From: Fictibacillus fluitans
Lineage (GTDB): Bacteria > Bacillota > Bacilli > Bacillales > Fictibacillaceae
Assembly (NCBI RefSeq): GCF_030418125.1
Contig: NZ_JAUHTR010000001.1
Location: 868,001 to 932,000 of the forward strand
DNA length: 64,000 bases
Direction of reading: 5' to 3'
Shown: positions 1 through 9,042 of the stretch, piece by piece
Numbering within the stretch: position 1 is the stretch's first letter
How the letters are laid out: each line of letters begins with the position of its first letter
The notes under the pieces: model-generated
Seen by the model: only the letters and a program-made list of their open reading frames with translations
What the model was told of the DNA's origin: nothing
Databases searched by the model: none
Made by a program: the position numbers and the translations under genes

Positions 1-314
1 GCCAAAATATGAATGGAAGGATTAAGAATTTCATATTTCATCACAAAACGGTAAACCCTTCTTGCCAGGGTGACCGCCTCCTGGTTACCCCAATTGCTTC
101 CGTACAGATTGGAATAAAAAACGGTATAGCCTTTTTGCTTAAGTGTCTGAATAAGTTCAAACCGGTCTTTGTTTTGTTTCCACAAACTTGTCTCATGATC
201 TACAAAATGATTGCAGTCGCCAAAAATCATGACAGCAAAACCGTTTGGCTGTTCAGGAAGATGTATCGTATTCCATTGTCCATCTAAGCTGAAAACCCTC
301 TCTTCGATGCTCAC
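1..314 (-). CDS. Alpha/beta-hydrolase-like protein, 5' part only
   Basis: Minus-strand gene running off the left edge; about 104 codons of its N-terminus are visible. I start it at GTG 314 because a strong GAGGGGAG ribosome-binding site lies just upstream and the protein then reads MSIEERVFSLDGQW. The remainder looks like an alpha/beta-hydrolase fold start (a strand then PNGFAVMIFGDCNHFVDHET, later YTVFYSNLYGSNWG), but the catalytic serine region is outside the window, so the class is inferred. Its place beyond yjzD and the arginine operon is where B. subtilis has yjaU, a putative hydrolase; that equivalence is from memory and untested. Confidence 0.6.
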   Translation of the reverse strand, partial: MSIEERVFSLDGQWNTIHLPEQPNGFAVMIFGDCNHFVDHETSLWKQNKDRFELIQTLKQKGYTVFYSNLYGSNWGNQEAVTLARRVYRFVMKYEILNPSIHIL

Positions 315-485
315 TTTTCTCCCCTCATCCAATATTTTCTTACTTATACTATGTCCGTTTTGTGAAACTGGAGAAGGGATATGCCTATTCTAAGATGATT
401 TCCTTAAAGATTTAAAGACAAATTCTTTATTTTTTGTTACTATATCAGAAGAAGAAGTCGTTTACATAAAGTTGAGGTGAACAAA

Positions 486-677
486 ATGCGTTATATCTGG
501 ACAATCATCTGGTCTTTACTATTAAGCAACATGGCATTTTACGTATTGGAATCAATGCAGGGCGGAAAATATGACTCTTCAACATTTTCCACTGCATCAT
601 TTTTCGGTATCGTATTTGCTGTATTCGTCATCATCATTGGTGCCGTACTTCCCGGTGAAGCAGAAACGGCAGAGTAA
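486..677 (+). CDS. yjzD: YjzD-like small membrane protein (DUF2929)
   Basis: Protein of 63 residues with two hydrophobic helices (about residues 4-20 and 37-56) joined by a short polar loop, ending in an acidic tail; a small two-span membrane protein. I use ATG 486, which follows a GAGGTG ribosome-binding site, rather than the GTG three codons earlier that overlaps that site. It matches the DUF2929/YjzD family as I recall it, and in B. subtilis yjzD also lies beside yjzC downstream of the arginine operon. Function unknown. A hairpin with a T-run follows directly. Confidence 0.75.
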   Translation: MRYIWTIIWSLLLSNMAFYVLESMQGGKYDSSTFSTASFFGIVFAVFVIIIGAVLPGEAETAE

Positions 678-682
678 TAAAA

Positions 683-718
683 AGCAGCCCATCACACTCC
701 GTGAAGGGCTTTTTTTCA
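683..718 (+). terminator. Rho-independent terminator after yjzD
   Basis: AGCCC and GGGCT arms flank a loop of about 15 nt and are followed by a run of seven T. It is immediately downstream of the yjzD stop and just upstream of the amidohydrolase ribosome-binding site. Confidence 0.6.
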
Positions 719-739
719 TCATGCAGGAGGTTATCAAAA

Positions 740-1912
740 ATGAATGAGGTTTTAACAGCGTTTCTGGATGAAAAGTATCCGCTTTTTAAAGAAGTTGCAC
801 AATATATTTGGAATCACCCTGAACTCGGGTATGAGGAAGTAAAGTCCTCTGCTAAACTCATTGAAACCCTAGAGCACTTTGGATTTGAGGTAGAGCGAAG
901 CATTGAGGGGATGGAAACCGCATTCATTGCAGCCTATGACAGCGGAAAACCCGGTCCGGTGATCAGTTATCTGGCCGAATATGATGCCCTGCCCGAGATT
1001 CATCATGCATGCGGGCATAACTTGATCGGCACCATGAGCACAGCTGCGGGAATTGCAGTAAGCACAATCATAAAGGAAACGGGAGGCAAAGTTCTTGTTT
1101 ATGGAACACCTGCCGAGGAAACAGGCGGAGCGAAGGTGCACATGGCCGAAAAAGGGTATTTTGATGATGTGGATGCAGCGCTGATGTGCCATCCATACAA
1201 AGCGTTTGAAAGAAGCGGCTCAAGCATGGCCATGGAGGCATTGCAATTTGATTTTAAAGGAAAAACGGCGCATGCCGCTGCTTCCCCTCATGAAGGAATT
1301 AACGCTCTCGACGCGGTAATTGCCCTGTTCAACAGTGTTAATGCACTCCGCCAGCAGGTAACACCAGATGTGCGGATTCATGGCGTTATTACAGCCGGAG
1401 GAACAGTTCCCAATGTTATTCCGGATAAAACGCAGGCACGGTTTTATGTACGGGCCGCCACAGTGGAACAGCTTCCTGATCTCGTTCGCCGGGTAAAGGA
1501 CTGTGCCGCAGGGGCAGCCCTGGGGACAGGTTGTGAATGGGAAGCTTCACATTATGAGCTTGGTTATGCCAACCTGCTTACCAATGGAACAATGTCTGAT
1601 ACATTTACAAAAAATCTGGCATCGCTCGGCATTCCTCTTGATGAAATTCAAACCGGGAATGACCACGGTTCTCTGGATCTGGGCAATGTAAGCCAGGTGG
1701 TTCCCGCGGTTCACCCGTACATCAAAATAACCGATGCCTCTCATAACCTTCATACAAAAGAGTTCTGTGATGCAGCCAACTCAGAACAGGGATATACCGC
1801 CATGCTGATTGGCGCCAAAGCGCTCGCACTGACCGGGTATGATTTGTTAACCACCCCACAGCTTCTGCAGCGTGTAAAGGAAGAATTTGAAAACAGAGAA
1901 AAAAGGGCCTGA
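740..1912 (+). CDS. M20-family amidohydrolase (peptidase M20 / PM20D2-like)
   Basis: A 390-residue metal-dependent amidohydrolase that probably cleaves an N-acyl or peptide bond of a small substrate in the cytoplasm. The pattern YLAEYDALPEIHHACGHNLIG carries the metal-ligand Asp and the CGHN motif of M20D enzymes; a PAEETGGAK segment supplies the catalytic Glu pair, and a dimerisation/lid domain follows around residues 180-290 (KTAHAAASPHEGINALDAV). This CGHNL variant is typical of the ACY1L2/AbgB-like subgroup. ATG 740 is chosen because CAGGAGG lies 7-9 nt upstream; an in-frame ATG at 701 falls in the preceding terminator. No signal peptide. Substrate unknown: indole-acetyl-amino acids, p-aminobenzoyl-glutamate or dipeptides are possible. 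Confidence 0.85.
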   Translation: MNEVLTAFLDEKYPLFKEVAQYIWNHPELGYEEVKSSAKLIETLEHFGFEVERSIEGMETAFIAAYDSGKPGPVISYLAEYDALPEIHHACGHNLIGTMSTAAGIAVSTIIKETGGKVLVYGTPAEETGGAKVHMAEKGYFDDVDAALMCHPYKAFERSGSSMAMEALQFDFKGKTAHAAASPHEGINALDAVIALFNSVNALRQQVTPDVRIHGVITAGGTVPNVIPDKTQARFYVRAATVEQLPDLVRRVKDCAAGAALGTGCEWEASHYELGYANLLTNGTMSDTFTKNLASLGIPLDEIQTGNDHGSLDLGNVSQVVPAVHPYIKITDASHNLHTKEFCDAANSEQGYTAMLIGAKALALTGYDLLTTPQLLQRVKEEFENREKRA

Positions 1913-1930
1913 GACAGGTCCTTTTTTCTT
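1897..1930 (+). terminator. Terminator after the amidohydrolase
   Basis: An AAAAGGGCCTGAGACAGGTCC stem overlaps the end of the gene and is followed by TTTTTTC. With A-runs on one side and T-runs on the other it may also serve yjzC, which converges on it. Confidence 0.6.
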
Positions 1931-1935
1931 TGCCC

Positions 1936-2115
1936 TTAAGGCTTGCGCTTGTAAGTCCAAACACGGTTATGGTTGGTTGTTTCCGGAAAGGAATCACCTG
2001 CGCTGAGTTTAACTTCCTTTGGATCAGTTACCATGCTGCCCGTTTCCCCGATTTCCACATAGATACCATTGTTCGGCGCTTTTTGTCCATGCTTAAACTG
2101 ATGAGATTGCCCCAT
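1936..2115 (-). CDS. yjzC: YjzC-like small protein
   Basis: A 59-residue protein starting MGQSHQFKHGQKAPNNGIYV and ending in HNRVWTYKRKP. It matches the YjzC-like family (small, Gly/Lys-rich, no cysteines, no membrane span) as I recall it. The start is set at ATG 2115 behind AAAAGGGGTGATC, a near-perfect ribosome-binding site; a longer frame to 2160 would bury that site. In B. subtilis yjzC lies downstream of argF, as here. No function is known. Confidence 0.75.
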   Translation of the reverse strand: MGQSHQFKHGQKAPNNGIYVEIGETGSMVTDPKEVKLSAGDSFPETTNHNRVWTYKRKP

Positions 2116-2163
2116 ATGATCACCCCTTTTACATTTTTGTTTTTTACTATTCCCATTCACGCA

Positions 2164-2196
2164 TAAAAAAACCAGCCTTTACGGCTGGTATAAGAC
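2164..2196 (-). terminator. Terminator after the Gln-rich small protein
   Basis: On the minus strand an ACCAGCC...GGCTGGT stem with a 5-nt loop precedes a run of seven T, ten bases after the stop of the 2206-2604 gene. Confidence 0.7.
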
Positions 2197-2205
2197 TTTC
2201 TGTTT

Positions 2206-2604
2206 TTAGTAATACGCAACCGGCATTACGTTCGCCAGGTTGGATAAAGGAATGATAAATCGTTCGATCTCATAAGTTTTGACTGGCTGCACAAACCCGT
2301 AATAAGGATAATCCAATTCCGTATCACTGTTATCTCTTTCACTGTTCTGCCCCTCGTCCACGACAGGAGAAGCAAAATAAATATTTTGGCCGTCCATAAA
2401 TTCAATAAATCCATCGTACATGCTGCCGTCCAGCAAAGTGACGGAAACATAATGCTGAATGTTTTTCCGGCACAGCTTCTGCATTTTTTTCATCATCTGA
2501 GGGTTGGGAAAGGCTTGCTGCTGCTGATAGCCTTGCTGGTAGCCTGTTTGCTGCTGGTAGCCTTGCTGCTGCTGATTATAATAAGGATTTTGATTATTAA
2601 ACAT
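2206..2604 (-). CDS. Gln-rich protein with possible LSm-like C-terminal domain
   Basis: I do not recognise this 132-residue protein. The first ~35 residues are a low-complexity tract built from repeated GYQQ/QQQ units. The rest is ordered and moderately hydrophobic: a basic helix (MMKKMQKLCRKNIQ), then strands such as YVSVTLLDGSMYDGFIEFM and QNIYFASP, an acidic insert (about 75-93), and two further strands. The strand-DG-strand pattern resembles an Sm/LSm barrel, a weak inference. Q-rich N-termini like this occur in spore coat and spore surface proteins. It lies downstream of argF by 55 bp on the same strand with its own GGAGG ribosome-binding site and terminator, so it may be a read-through member of the arginine transcript or independent. 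Confidence 0.6.
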   Translation of the reverse strand: MFNNQNPYYNQQQQGYQQQTGYQQGYQQQQAFPNPQMMKKMQKLCRKNIQHYVSVTLLDGSMYDGFIEFMDGQNIYFASPVVDEGQNSERDNSDTELDYPYYGFVQPVKTYEIERFIIPLSNLANVMPVAYY

Positions 2605-2659
2605 GGGGCACCTCCTTACTAACTCATGTTATTCACCCAGCCCCAATGTGTTCATCTGC

Positions 2660-3604
2660 TTACATGACAGATGCCATAAGTGCCTTTTGAACATGCAGCC
2701 GGTTTTCCGCTTCGTCAAAAACGACCGAATTTGGCCCGTCAATCACTTCAGCTGTTACTTCTTCCCCACGGTGTGCAGGCAGACAATGCATAAAAATATA
2801 ATCGGGGTGGACAAGCTCAAGCATTTCCTCGTTTACCTGATATTCCTGAAAGGCTGACACGCGTTCGTTTGCTTCGTCTTCCCAGCCCATGCTTGCCCAA
2901 ACATCGGTATAAACAGCATCTGCATCACGGATACCTTCCTTCAATTCATGGGTCACAACAATTTCAGCGCCTGTTTTTTGTGCGATTTCTTTGGCTTTTA
3001 GAACAATCTCCTTTTTCGGCTCATAATTCTTTGGCGTAATGATGGTGCAATTAAGCCCAACCTTTGCAGAACCGATCATAAGCGAATGGGCCATGTTGTT
3101 TCCATCTCCCACATACGCCAGTTTTTGACCCGAAAATGTATTTTTATATTCAAGAATGGTCATTAAATCCGCAAGGACCTGACATGGATGATAATCATCA
3201 GTAAGGCCATTGATCACAGGAATCTCTGCATGTTCTGCCAGTTGTTCCACAATTTCATGCTGAAAGGTTCGGATCATTATTCCATCCAGATAACGCGAAA
3301 GGACTTTTGCCGTATCAGCAATCGATTCCCCTCTTCCCATTTGAATATCTCGTGAGCTGAGATGCAGGGCATGGCCCCCCAGCTGCAGCATCCCCACTTC
3401 AAATGAAACTCTCGTTCTCGTTGAAGATTTTTCGAAAATCATGCCAAGGGTTTTGCCTGCAAGCAGCTGTTTAGGCTGCTTTTCCTTTTTCAGCTGAATA
3501 GCATAGTTCAAAATCTGTTGAATGTCTTCTGTGCTCCAGTCGGCCAGGGTAAGAAGATGCTTTCCTTTCAGACTGTTTTCATTTTGGGTAATCATCGGAT
3601 TCAT
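2660..3604 (-). CDS. argF: Ornithine carbamoyltransferase
   Basis: Converts ornithine and carbamoyl phosphate to citrulline in arginine synthesis (cytoplasmic trimer). It has 314 residues, the normal length. The carbamoyl-phosphate loop STRT is at 61-64, HPCQ at 139-142, and the ornithine-side HCLP loop at 273-276. Last gene of the argCJBD-carAB-argF operon; its ATG overlaps the carB stop as ATGA (3601-3604), implying translational coupling. An internal ATG three codons later is an alternative start. The catabolic homologue (ArcB) would be expected in an arc operon, so context supports the anabolic role. Confidence 0.97.
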   Translation of the reverse strand: MNPMITQNENSLKGKHLLTLADWSTEDIQQILNYAIQLKKEKQPKQLLAGKTLGMIFEKSSTRTRVSFEVGMLQLGGHALHLSSRDIQMGRGESIADTAKVLSRYLDGIMIRTFQHEIVEQLAEHAEIPVINGLTDDYHPCQVLADLMTILEYKNTFSGQKLAYVGDGNNMAHSLMIGSAKVGLNCTIITPKNYEPKKEIVLKAKEIAQKTGAEIVVTHELKEGIRDADAVYTDVWASMGWEDEANERVSAFQEYQVNEEMLELVHPDYIFMHCLPAHRGEEVTAEVIDGPNSVVFDEAENRLHVQKALMASVM

Positions 3605-6600
3605 AGTCGAACTTCCTTTCTTTCCTGAATTTCTTTAATATGAGAAACCTGATTATTCACCTGGACAAGCCCATATTGATAAAAGGCGCATGTCTCCCAT
3701 TGGGTAAATACGTATTTTCCTGAAAGACTGGCTTTCTTCAATCTATCCAGCGCCTCGGCATCCTTACCTTCGGAAAAATATATTCCGTTCTCCCGGGATG
3801 AAATCCATTCTTCAAAAGAGCGTTCCCCCTGATGTATTACGGAAACTCCTTTGCTCTCCCAGCTCTGAAGAATTTTTATTTCGTTAGCAGTAAGCACTTC
3901 CTTGCTAACATCCGCAAAAAGGCTGACAGGGTGGCCTCCCTCACCTGTTCTTGCCGTCGGATTGGTTCCTGTTAGCACTTTTTGCACAGCTTCTTCCAAG
4001 CTTCTTCCTGTTCCCAGAACCTCTCCGGTCGAGCGCATTATCGGTGCTCCCTTTGGAGACAGGCCAGGAAGTTTAATATTGGAATAAACCGGCGCTTTAA
4101 CCGCTGTAAAATGGCTGTTATGCAGTCCGGCATGAATTCCCTGTTCTGCAAGGGTTTTATCCAGCATGGCATGAACTGCGGCCTGAATGATGTTCACTCC
4201 TGAGATTTTATTAAAGATCGGTGCTGTACGGGACGCACGGGGATTAATCTCGAGAACAAAAACGTCCGGTCCGTTAATGACAAACTGAATGTTGAATACC
4301 CCTTTAAATTCCATGGATGCCGCAATTTTCTCAGAATAAGAAACGATAAGATCAATGATGCCAGACTCCAAGCTTAAAGGCGGGGTGATGGCAGTACTGT
4401 CACCTGAATGAACACCCGCCGGTTCAATATGCTCGAAAATCCCGGGGATAAATGCATGAATTCCATCAGACAGGACATCCACCTCTGCTTCTTTGCCGGA
4501 AATGTAGCTGTCCACCAGCACCGGGTATTCGATCGTATGCTGGGAGAGGTATGCCTTCAGCTCAACCTCGCTGTTAACGATGACCATCCCCTTCCCTCCT
4601 ATTACATAAGAAGGTCTGAGAAGGACCGGATAACCAATAGTTGCCGCACAATGGAGAACTTCCTGGATATTAAAAGCTGTTTCCCCGGGGACGTGCGGGA
4701 TATTCACATTTTTGAGAAAGCCGTAAAAGCGTTCACGATTTTCCATCTCATCAATCAGATCTGCTTTGGAGCCCAGTACTTCAATGCCAGCTTCCTCAAG
4801 CTGCTCAGCCACGTTGATCGCTGTTTGTCCTCCGAACTGCAGAATCACTTTTTGCGCTCCTTCAAATTCAAGGACATTCATAATATCCTCAAAAGAGAGC
4901 GGTTCAAAATACAGCGCATCTGCGACTTCGAAATCCGTACTTACTGTTTCAGGATTGTTATTGATCAGGATGGTTTCATAGCCTGCCTCCTGCAGGGCAA
5001 AAACACCGTGCACACAGCAATAATCGAATTCAACCCCCTGGCCGATCCGGATTGGCCCTGAACCGATAACGGCAATCTTCTCCTTGGCACTCGGAGTTTT
5101 ATCGTTTGTTCCACTCCAGCTGGAATAGTAATAAGAAGTGTTGGCCATAAACTCGGCTGCACAGGTATCCACCATTTTGTAGGTTGGAATAATTCCAGCG
5201 GTTTTCCTTGTTTCTCTTACTTTCCCCTCAGATACATTCCATGCCTTGGCGAGAGCTTGATCAGTGAATCCGGCTTTTTTCCATGCAGAAAGTTGCTCAT
5301 TTACTGCATCATCCAGCGAGCTGGACTGGATTTCCTGATAAAAATCCACCAGTTTTTTAAAGGCACAAAGGAAAAACGTATTAATCTGTGTAAGCTCCTG
5401 TACTTCTTCGATTGCCATTCCCCGGTTGAGCAGCTCCATAATCGCAAAAAATCTGCGGTCATCAGCCTGGACGAGAAGGTTCTTTAGCTCCTCTGAATTC
5501 CAAGCCGTCAATTCTTTAAGAAAAAAGCCTTCCGTATCCAGCTCAAGGGAGCGGACAGCCTTCTGGATGGCTGCTTCAAGATTTCTCTCGATCGCCATAA
5601 CTTCTCCTGTTGCTTTCATCTGTGTTCCCAGTTTTCTTTCCGCTTCCGGGAATTTATCAAAAGGCCAGCGAGGCATCTTCACTGTGATGTAATCAAGAGC
5701 CGGTTCAAAGCTTGCGTAGGTTGTTCCGGTGACCGGGTTTTTCAGTTCATGAAGGTGATATCCCACGCTTAATTTGGCGGCAATCTTGGCAATCGGATAG
5801 CCTGTTGCTTTTGAAGCAAGAGCAGAAGACCGGCTGAGTCGCGGGTTAACCTCAATCAGATAGTATTGCTTGCTCTCAGTGTCCAGGGCAAACTGGATAT
5901 TGCATCCGCCAATAATACCAAGGGCACGGATGATTTTTATCGCCGAGGAACGCAGCATGTGGTATTCCTGGTCCGTCATCGTTTGGCTTGGCGCGACCAC
6001 GAGTGAGTCTCCGGTATGTATTCCCACCGGATCAATGTTTTCCATATTACAGATGGTTATGCACGTATCATTGGCGTCCCTGACCACTTCATACTCAATT
6101 TCTTTGTAGCCAGCAATGCTTTTTTCAATCAGGCACTGGGAGATCGGGCTTGCTGAAAGCCCTTTTTTGATAATAACCGTCAGCTCTTCTTCCGTTTGTG
6201 CCGTTCCCCCGCCAAAGCCGCCGAGCGTGTATGCGGGACGCACGATTACCGGATATCCGATGTCCATTGCAAAATCAATGGCTTCCTGAGCGGTCGTTAC
6301 AATCTGGCTGTCCGGAACCGGCTCATTCAGCTCATGCATGAGCGATCTGAAGCATTCGCGGTCCTCTGCTTTTGTGATCGAATCAAGATTCGTTCCCAGG
6401 AGTTTGACATGATGTTCTTCAAGAACACCGCTTTTTTGGAGTTCCATGGCAAGATTGAGGCCAGTTTGGCCGCCCACCGATGCCAAAAGCCCGTCAGGCT
6501 TTTCTTTTTTTATAATGTTGGCTACTGATTCGGCAGTCATTGGTTCGAAATAGACTTTATCTGCATACGTTTCATCCGTCATAATGGTAGCCGGATTGTT

Positions 6601-6744
6601 ATTGACAAGAATGACGTGCATCCCTTCTTCTTTCAGCGCGGCACAGGCCTGGGTGCCTGCATAGTCGAACTCAGCTGCCTGGCCGATGACGATTGGTCCT
6701 GATCCGATGACGAGGACACTATGAATCTCTTGATGCTTAGGCAT
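3601..6744 (-). CDS. carB: Carbamoyl-phosphate synthase, large subunit (arginine-regulated)
   Basis: Makes carbamoyl phosphate from bicarbonate, two ATP and the ammonia delivered by CarA. It has 1047 residues with two homologous ATP-grasp halves: the first opens with [21 protein letters not shown], the second near residue 560 with [20 protein letters not shown]. Both halves carry the ELDVE/EAEVDV-type metal loops and EVNPR/EINPR motifs. The C-terminal allosteric (MGS-like) segment is about 120 residues and divergent. Start set at ATG 6744, behind AGAGGAGCG; it lies inside the last codons of carA (8-nt overlap), so the two subunits are translationally coupled. Placement in the arginine operon marks it as the arginine-specific rather than the pyrimidine-specific enzyme (pyrAB). 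Confidence 0.96.
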   Translation of the reverse strand: MPKHQEIHSVLVIGSGPIVIGQAAEFDYAGTQACAALKEEGMHVILVNNNPATIMTDETYADKVYFEPMTAESVANIIKKEKPDGLLASVGGQTGLNLAMELQKSGVLEEHHVKLLGTNLDSITKAEDRECFRSLMHELNEPVPDSQIVTTAQEAIDFAMDIGYPVIVRPAYTLGGFGGGTAQTEEELTVIIKKGLSASPISQCLIEKSIAGYKEIEYEVVRDANDTCITICNMENIDPVGIHTGDSLVVAPSQTMTDQEYHMLRSSAIKIIRALGIIGGCNIQFALDTESKQYYLIEVNPRLSRSSALASKATGYPIAKIAAKLSVGYHLHELKNPVTGTTYASFEPALDYITVKMPRWPFDKFPEAERKLGTQMKATGEVMAIERNLEAAIQKAVRSLELDTEGFFLKELTAWNSEELKNLLVQADDRRFFAIMELLNRGMAIEEVQELTQINTFFLCAFKKLVDFYQEIQSSSLDDAVNEQLSAWKKAGFTDQALAKAWNVSEGKVRETRKTAGIIPTYKMVDTCAAEFMANTSYYYSSWSGTNDKTPSAKEKIAVIGSGPIRIGQGVEFDYCCVHGVFALQEAGYETILINNNPETVSTDFEVADALYFEPLSFEDIMNVLEFEGAQKVILQFGGQTAINVAEQLEEAGIEVLGSKADLIDEMENRERFYGFLKNVNIPHVPGETAFNIQEVLHCAATIGYPVLLRPSYVIGGKGMVIVNSEVELKAYLSQHTIEYPVLVDSYISGKEAEVDVLSDGIHAFIPGIFEHIEPAGVHSGDSTAITPPLSLESGIIDLIVSYSEKIAASMEFKGVFNIQFVINGPDVFVLEINPRASRTAPIFNKISGVNIIQAAVHAMLDKTLAEQGIHAGLHNSHFTAVKAPVYSNIKLPGLSPKGAPIMRSTGEVLGTGRSLEEAVQKVLTGTNPTARTGEGGHPVSLFADVSKEVLTANEIKILQSWESKGVSVIHQGERSFEEWISSRENGIYFSEGKDAEALDRLKKASLSGKYVFTQWETCAFYQYGLVQVNNQVSHIKEIQERKEVRL

Positions 6745-7819
6745 AAATTTTCTCGCTCCTCTTTTCACGAATTAATTCCAGAAAGCTGGTAAACAAATGG
6801 GCATGATCTTCTGGTCCGGGATTCGCTTCGGGATGAAATTGGGTGGTCATAACTGGATAGGTATCGTGGTACATTCCTTCCACACTGCCATCATTAATAT
6901 TTTTATAGAGAACATGAAATCCAGTTGTAATCAGGCTTCCCTCTTCCACAACATATCCATGGTTTTGAGAACTCATTGCCACTTTGTTTGTTTTAAGATT
7001 GATAACCGGATGATTCGCCCCTCTGTGGCCGAATTTAAGTTTTTGGGTATTGCCGCCAAAAGCCAGTGCCAACAGCTGATGCCCGAGGCAAATTCCAAAA
7101 GAAGGATAAAGTTCCGCGAGTCTTCGGTATACCGGCATATACGGAGCCAGTTCTTTCGGATTTCCAGGGCCGTTTGAGAACAGCAGGCCATCTGGTTTTA
7201 ATTTATGAATGACTTCTTCTTTTTCATCAAACGGAACAATCGTTACTTTACATCCATTTTCCACGAGTGCCTCAACAATGGACTTTTTATAGCCAAAATC
7301 AAGAAGGACAATATGGTGCTTGCCTTTGCCATGGGTTTCAGCTTGCTGGACAGAAACTTCTTTTACCAGTTTGCCCTGCACCCCTTTTTTTTCTTTATAC
7401 TGCTCGATATGCTGCAGGCTGCATGACAGTACACCCTTCATGTCGCCTTCAGCGCGAATCAGCTTAATGAGTGAACGGGTATCCACTTCACTGATCAGCG
7501 GGATGCCATGTTTATTCAGTAATGCAGATAAGGGCTCTAGGGACTGATAGTGATGGCCGATTTCATCTGCGGAACATGTAATTACACCTGCCGGCTGGGG
7601 CACAATAGATTCAAAATCCTCTTCATTGATTCCGTAGTTGCCAATCAGCGGATAAGCAAACACCACAATTTGCCCATGATAGGAAGGGTCGCTCAATACT
7701 TCCTGATAGCCGGTCATTCCTGTAAAAAACACCACTTCTCCGCTCGTACACTGCGTGGTTCCGTGCCATTTCCCCTCAAAGCTCTCACCGTTGGAAAGCT
7801 GCAAATATCCTTTCATCAT
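6737..7819 (-). CDS. carA: Carbamoyl-phosphate synthase, small (glutaminase) subunit
   Basis: Glutamine amidotransferase subunit that releases ammonia and channels it to CarB. It has 360 residues: an N-terminal CPSase small-chain domain (1-130; GEVVFFTGMTGYQEVLSDPSY) and a class I glutaminase domain whose triad is Cys244 (GICLGHQ), His329 and Glu331 (QFHPEANPGPED). ATG 7819 is followed at once by a second ATG at 7816; an AAAGGAG site upstream suits either. The 68 bp between argD and carA contain an ARG-box match and a perfect inverted repeat (listed separately), so carAB-argF may have extra local control. Confidence 0.96.
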   Translation of the reverse strand: MMKGYLQLSNGESFEGKWHGTTQCTSGEVVFFTGMTGYQEVLSDPSYHGQIVVFAYPLIGNYGINEEDFESIVPQPAGVITCSADEIGHHYQSLEPLSALLNKHGIPLISEVDTRSLIKLIRAEGDMKGVLSCSLQHIEQYKEKKGVQGKLVKEVSVQQAETHGKGKHHIVLLDFGYKKSIVEALVENGCKVTIVPFDEKEEVIHKLKPDGLLFSNGPGNPKELAPYMPVYRRLAELYPSFGICLGHQLLALAFGGNTQKLKFGHRGANHPVINLKTNKVAMSSQNHGYVVEEGSLITTGFHVLYKNINDGSVEGMYHDTYPVMTTQFHPEANPGPEDHAHLFTSFLELIREKRSEKIYA

Positions 7820-7848
7820 TTCTTCTCCTTTGCATATACATTTATTCT

Positions 7849-7866
7849 CCTGAATTTTTATACATT
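7849..7866 (-). promoter_or_regulatory. ARG box (ArgR/AhrC operator) between argD and carA
   Basis: The minus strand reads AATGTATAAAAATTCAGG. Against the ArgR consensus wnTGAATwwwwATTCAnw it misses only one of the ten fixed core bases, with all four central positions A/T. It lies between the argD stop (7888) and the carA start (7819). No convincing sigma-A promoter was found beside it, so it may act as a roadblock, a remote cooperative site for the argC operator, or the operator of a weak internal promoter. Confidence 0.6.
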
Positions 7867-7880
7867 AAAGTGTATAAAAA
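7855..7880. repeat. Perfect 10-bp inverted repeat in the argD-carA gap
   Basis: Arms TTTTTATACA (7855-7864) and TGTATAAAAA (7871-7880) are exact complements around a 6-nt loop. One arm lies inside the ARG box above. On the transcript it is a weak AT-rich hairpin, so a DNA-binding role is at least as likely as a terminator or processing role. Confidence 0.7.
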
Positions 7881-7887
7881 GATGACT

Positions 7888-9042
7888 TTATGCAGTCACT
7901 GTTTGTTTCTGTATGGCTTTGCTGATTTCTTCAATTCCCGTCTTTAATTCGTCATAGGACATGGTTAACGGAGGGAGGAGCCGTAAAACGTGTTCTCCTG
8001 CTGACAGAGCAAGAATTCCATTGTGCTGCAGCTCTGTGATCAGATCTGAAACTTTTCCTTTGCACTGGATTCCTATCATGAGCCCAATTCCTTTGACTTC
8101 CTGGACTTCATCATAGTTTAGAAGTTTGCTTTGAAGTTCTTCCTTCAAGTATTCACCCTTTTTCTGAACCTCTTCTAAGAATGCCGGATCAAATACTTCT
8201 CTTAACACTGCGCCCGCTGCGGCCATGGCCAATGGGTTTCCTCCAAACGTAGTGCCGTGGCTTCCGGGTCCGAACGCGCTGCTTACTTCTTCTGTACTGA
8301 TGACTGCGCCTACAGGAAAGCCGTTTCCGAGTCCCTTTGCCGCTGTAACAATATCAGGTTTAAGACCGAAATGGCTGAAAGCAAAGGGCTTCCCTGTTCT
8401 GCCGATCCCCGTCTGCACTTCATCAATGATGAGAAGAATGCCTTTTTCCTTGCATAGTTTTCCCACAAAATTCAAATAGCTCTCCGTTGCCGGATTTATT
8501 CCGCCTTCTCCCTGGACAACCTCAATCATAATCGCTGCCGTATCGGCGTCTGCCGCCTCTTCGAGCGCTTTTGAATCATTAAAAGGAACGTGTTCAAACC
8601 CTGCTACCATTGGTCCAAATCCTGCTTTGATTTTTTCCTGCCCGGTGGCTGACATTGAACCGTATGTTCTGCCGTGGAACGATTGGATGCAGGTAATGAT
8701 CTTTGTTTTTGCCGTATATTTTCTGGCCAATTTAATGGCTCCTTCATTTGCCTCTGCCCCGCTGTTGCAGAAAAGGACTTTGCTTAAATGCGTGGGTGCT
8801 GTGAGCAGCTGTGCGGTTTTCTCCTGCAAGGATGATTGAAACAAGTTGGATGTATGCCACAGTTTATTCAGCTGCTCAGTAACTGCTTCTGTAACGGCTG
8901 GGTGAACATGGCCTAAATTGCAAACTCCGATCCCGCTTGTAAAATCCAGATACGTTTTCCCTTGTGTATCTGTCACCTGGCTGCCAGTGCCTTTTTCGAG
9001 TTCCAGGTTCCATCTGCCATAATTGGAAAACAATGCGCTCAT
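7888..9042 (-). CDS. argD: Acetylornithine aminotransferase
   Basis: PLP-dependent class III transaminase making N-acetylornithine from N-acetylglutamate semialdehyde and glutamate. It has 384 residues. Visible are the PLP-phosphate region CNSGAEANEGAIKLARKY, the cofactor Asp in IIDEVQTGIGRTG, and the Schiff-base Lys in AAKGLGNGFPVGAV. Its ATG overlaps the argB stop (ATGA at 9039-9042). It is clearly distinct from the rocD ornithine aminotransferase at 45.1 kb. Confidence 0.96.
   Translation of the reverse strand: MSALFSNYGRWNLELEKGTGSQVTDTQGKTYLDFTSGIGVCNLGHVHPAVTEAVTEQLNKLWHTSNLFQSSLQEKTAQLLTAPTHLSKVLFCNSGAEANEGAIKLARKYTAKTKIITCIQSFHGRTYGSMSATGQEKIKAGFGPMVAGFEHVPFNDSKALEEAADADTAAIMIEVVQGEGGINPATESYLNFVGKLCKEKGILLIIDEVQTGIGRTGKPFAFSHFGLKPDIVTAAKGLGNGFPVGAVISTEEVSSAFGPGSHGTTFGGNPLAMAAAGAVLREVFDPAFLEEVQKKGEYLKEELQSKLLNYDEVQEVKGIGLMIGIQCKGKVSDLITELQHNGILALSAGEHVLRLLPPLTMSYDELKTGIEEISKAIQKQTVTA

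Noticed and set aside
4408-5061. Plus-strand open frame of 217 codons inside carB
   Set aside because: Antisense shadow of a conserved gene; no ribosome-binding site and no recognisable protein features.
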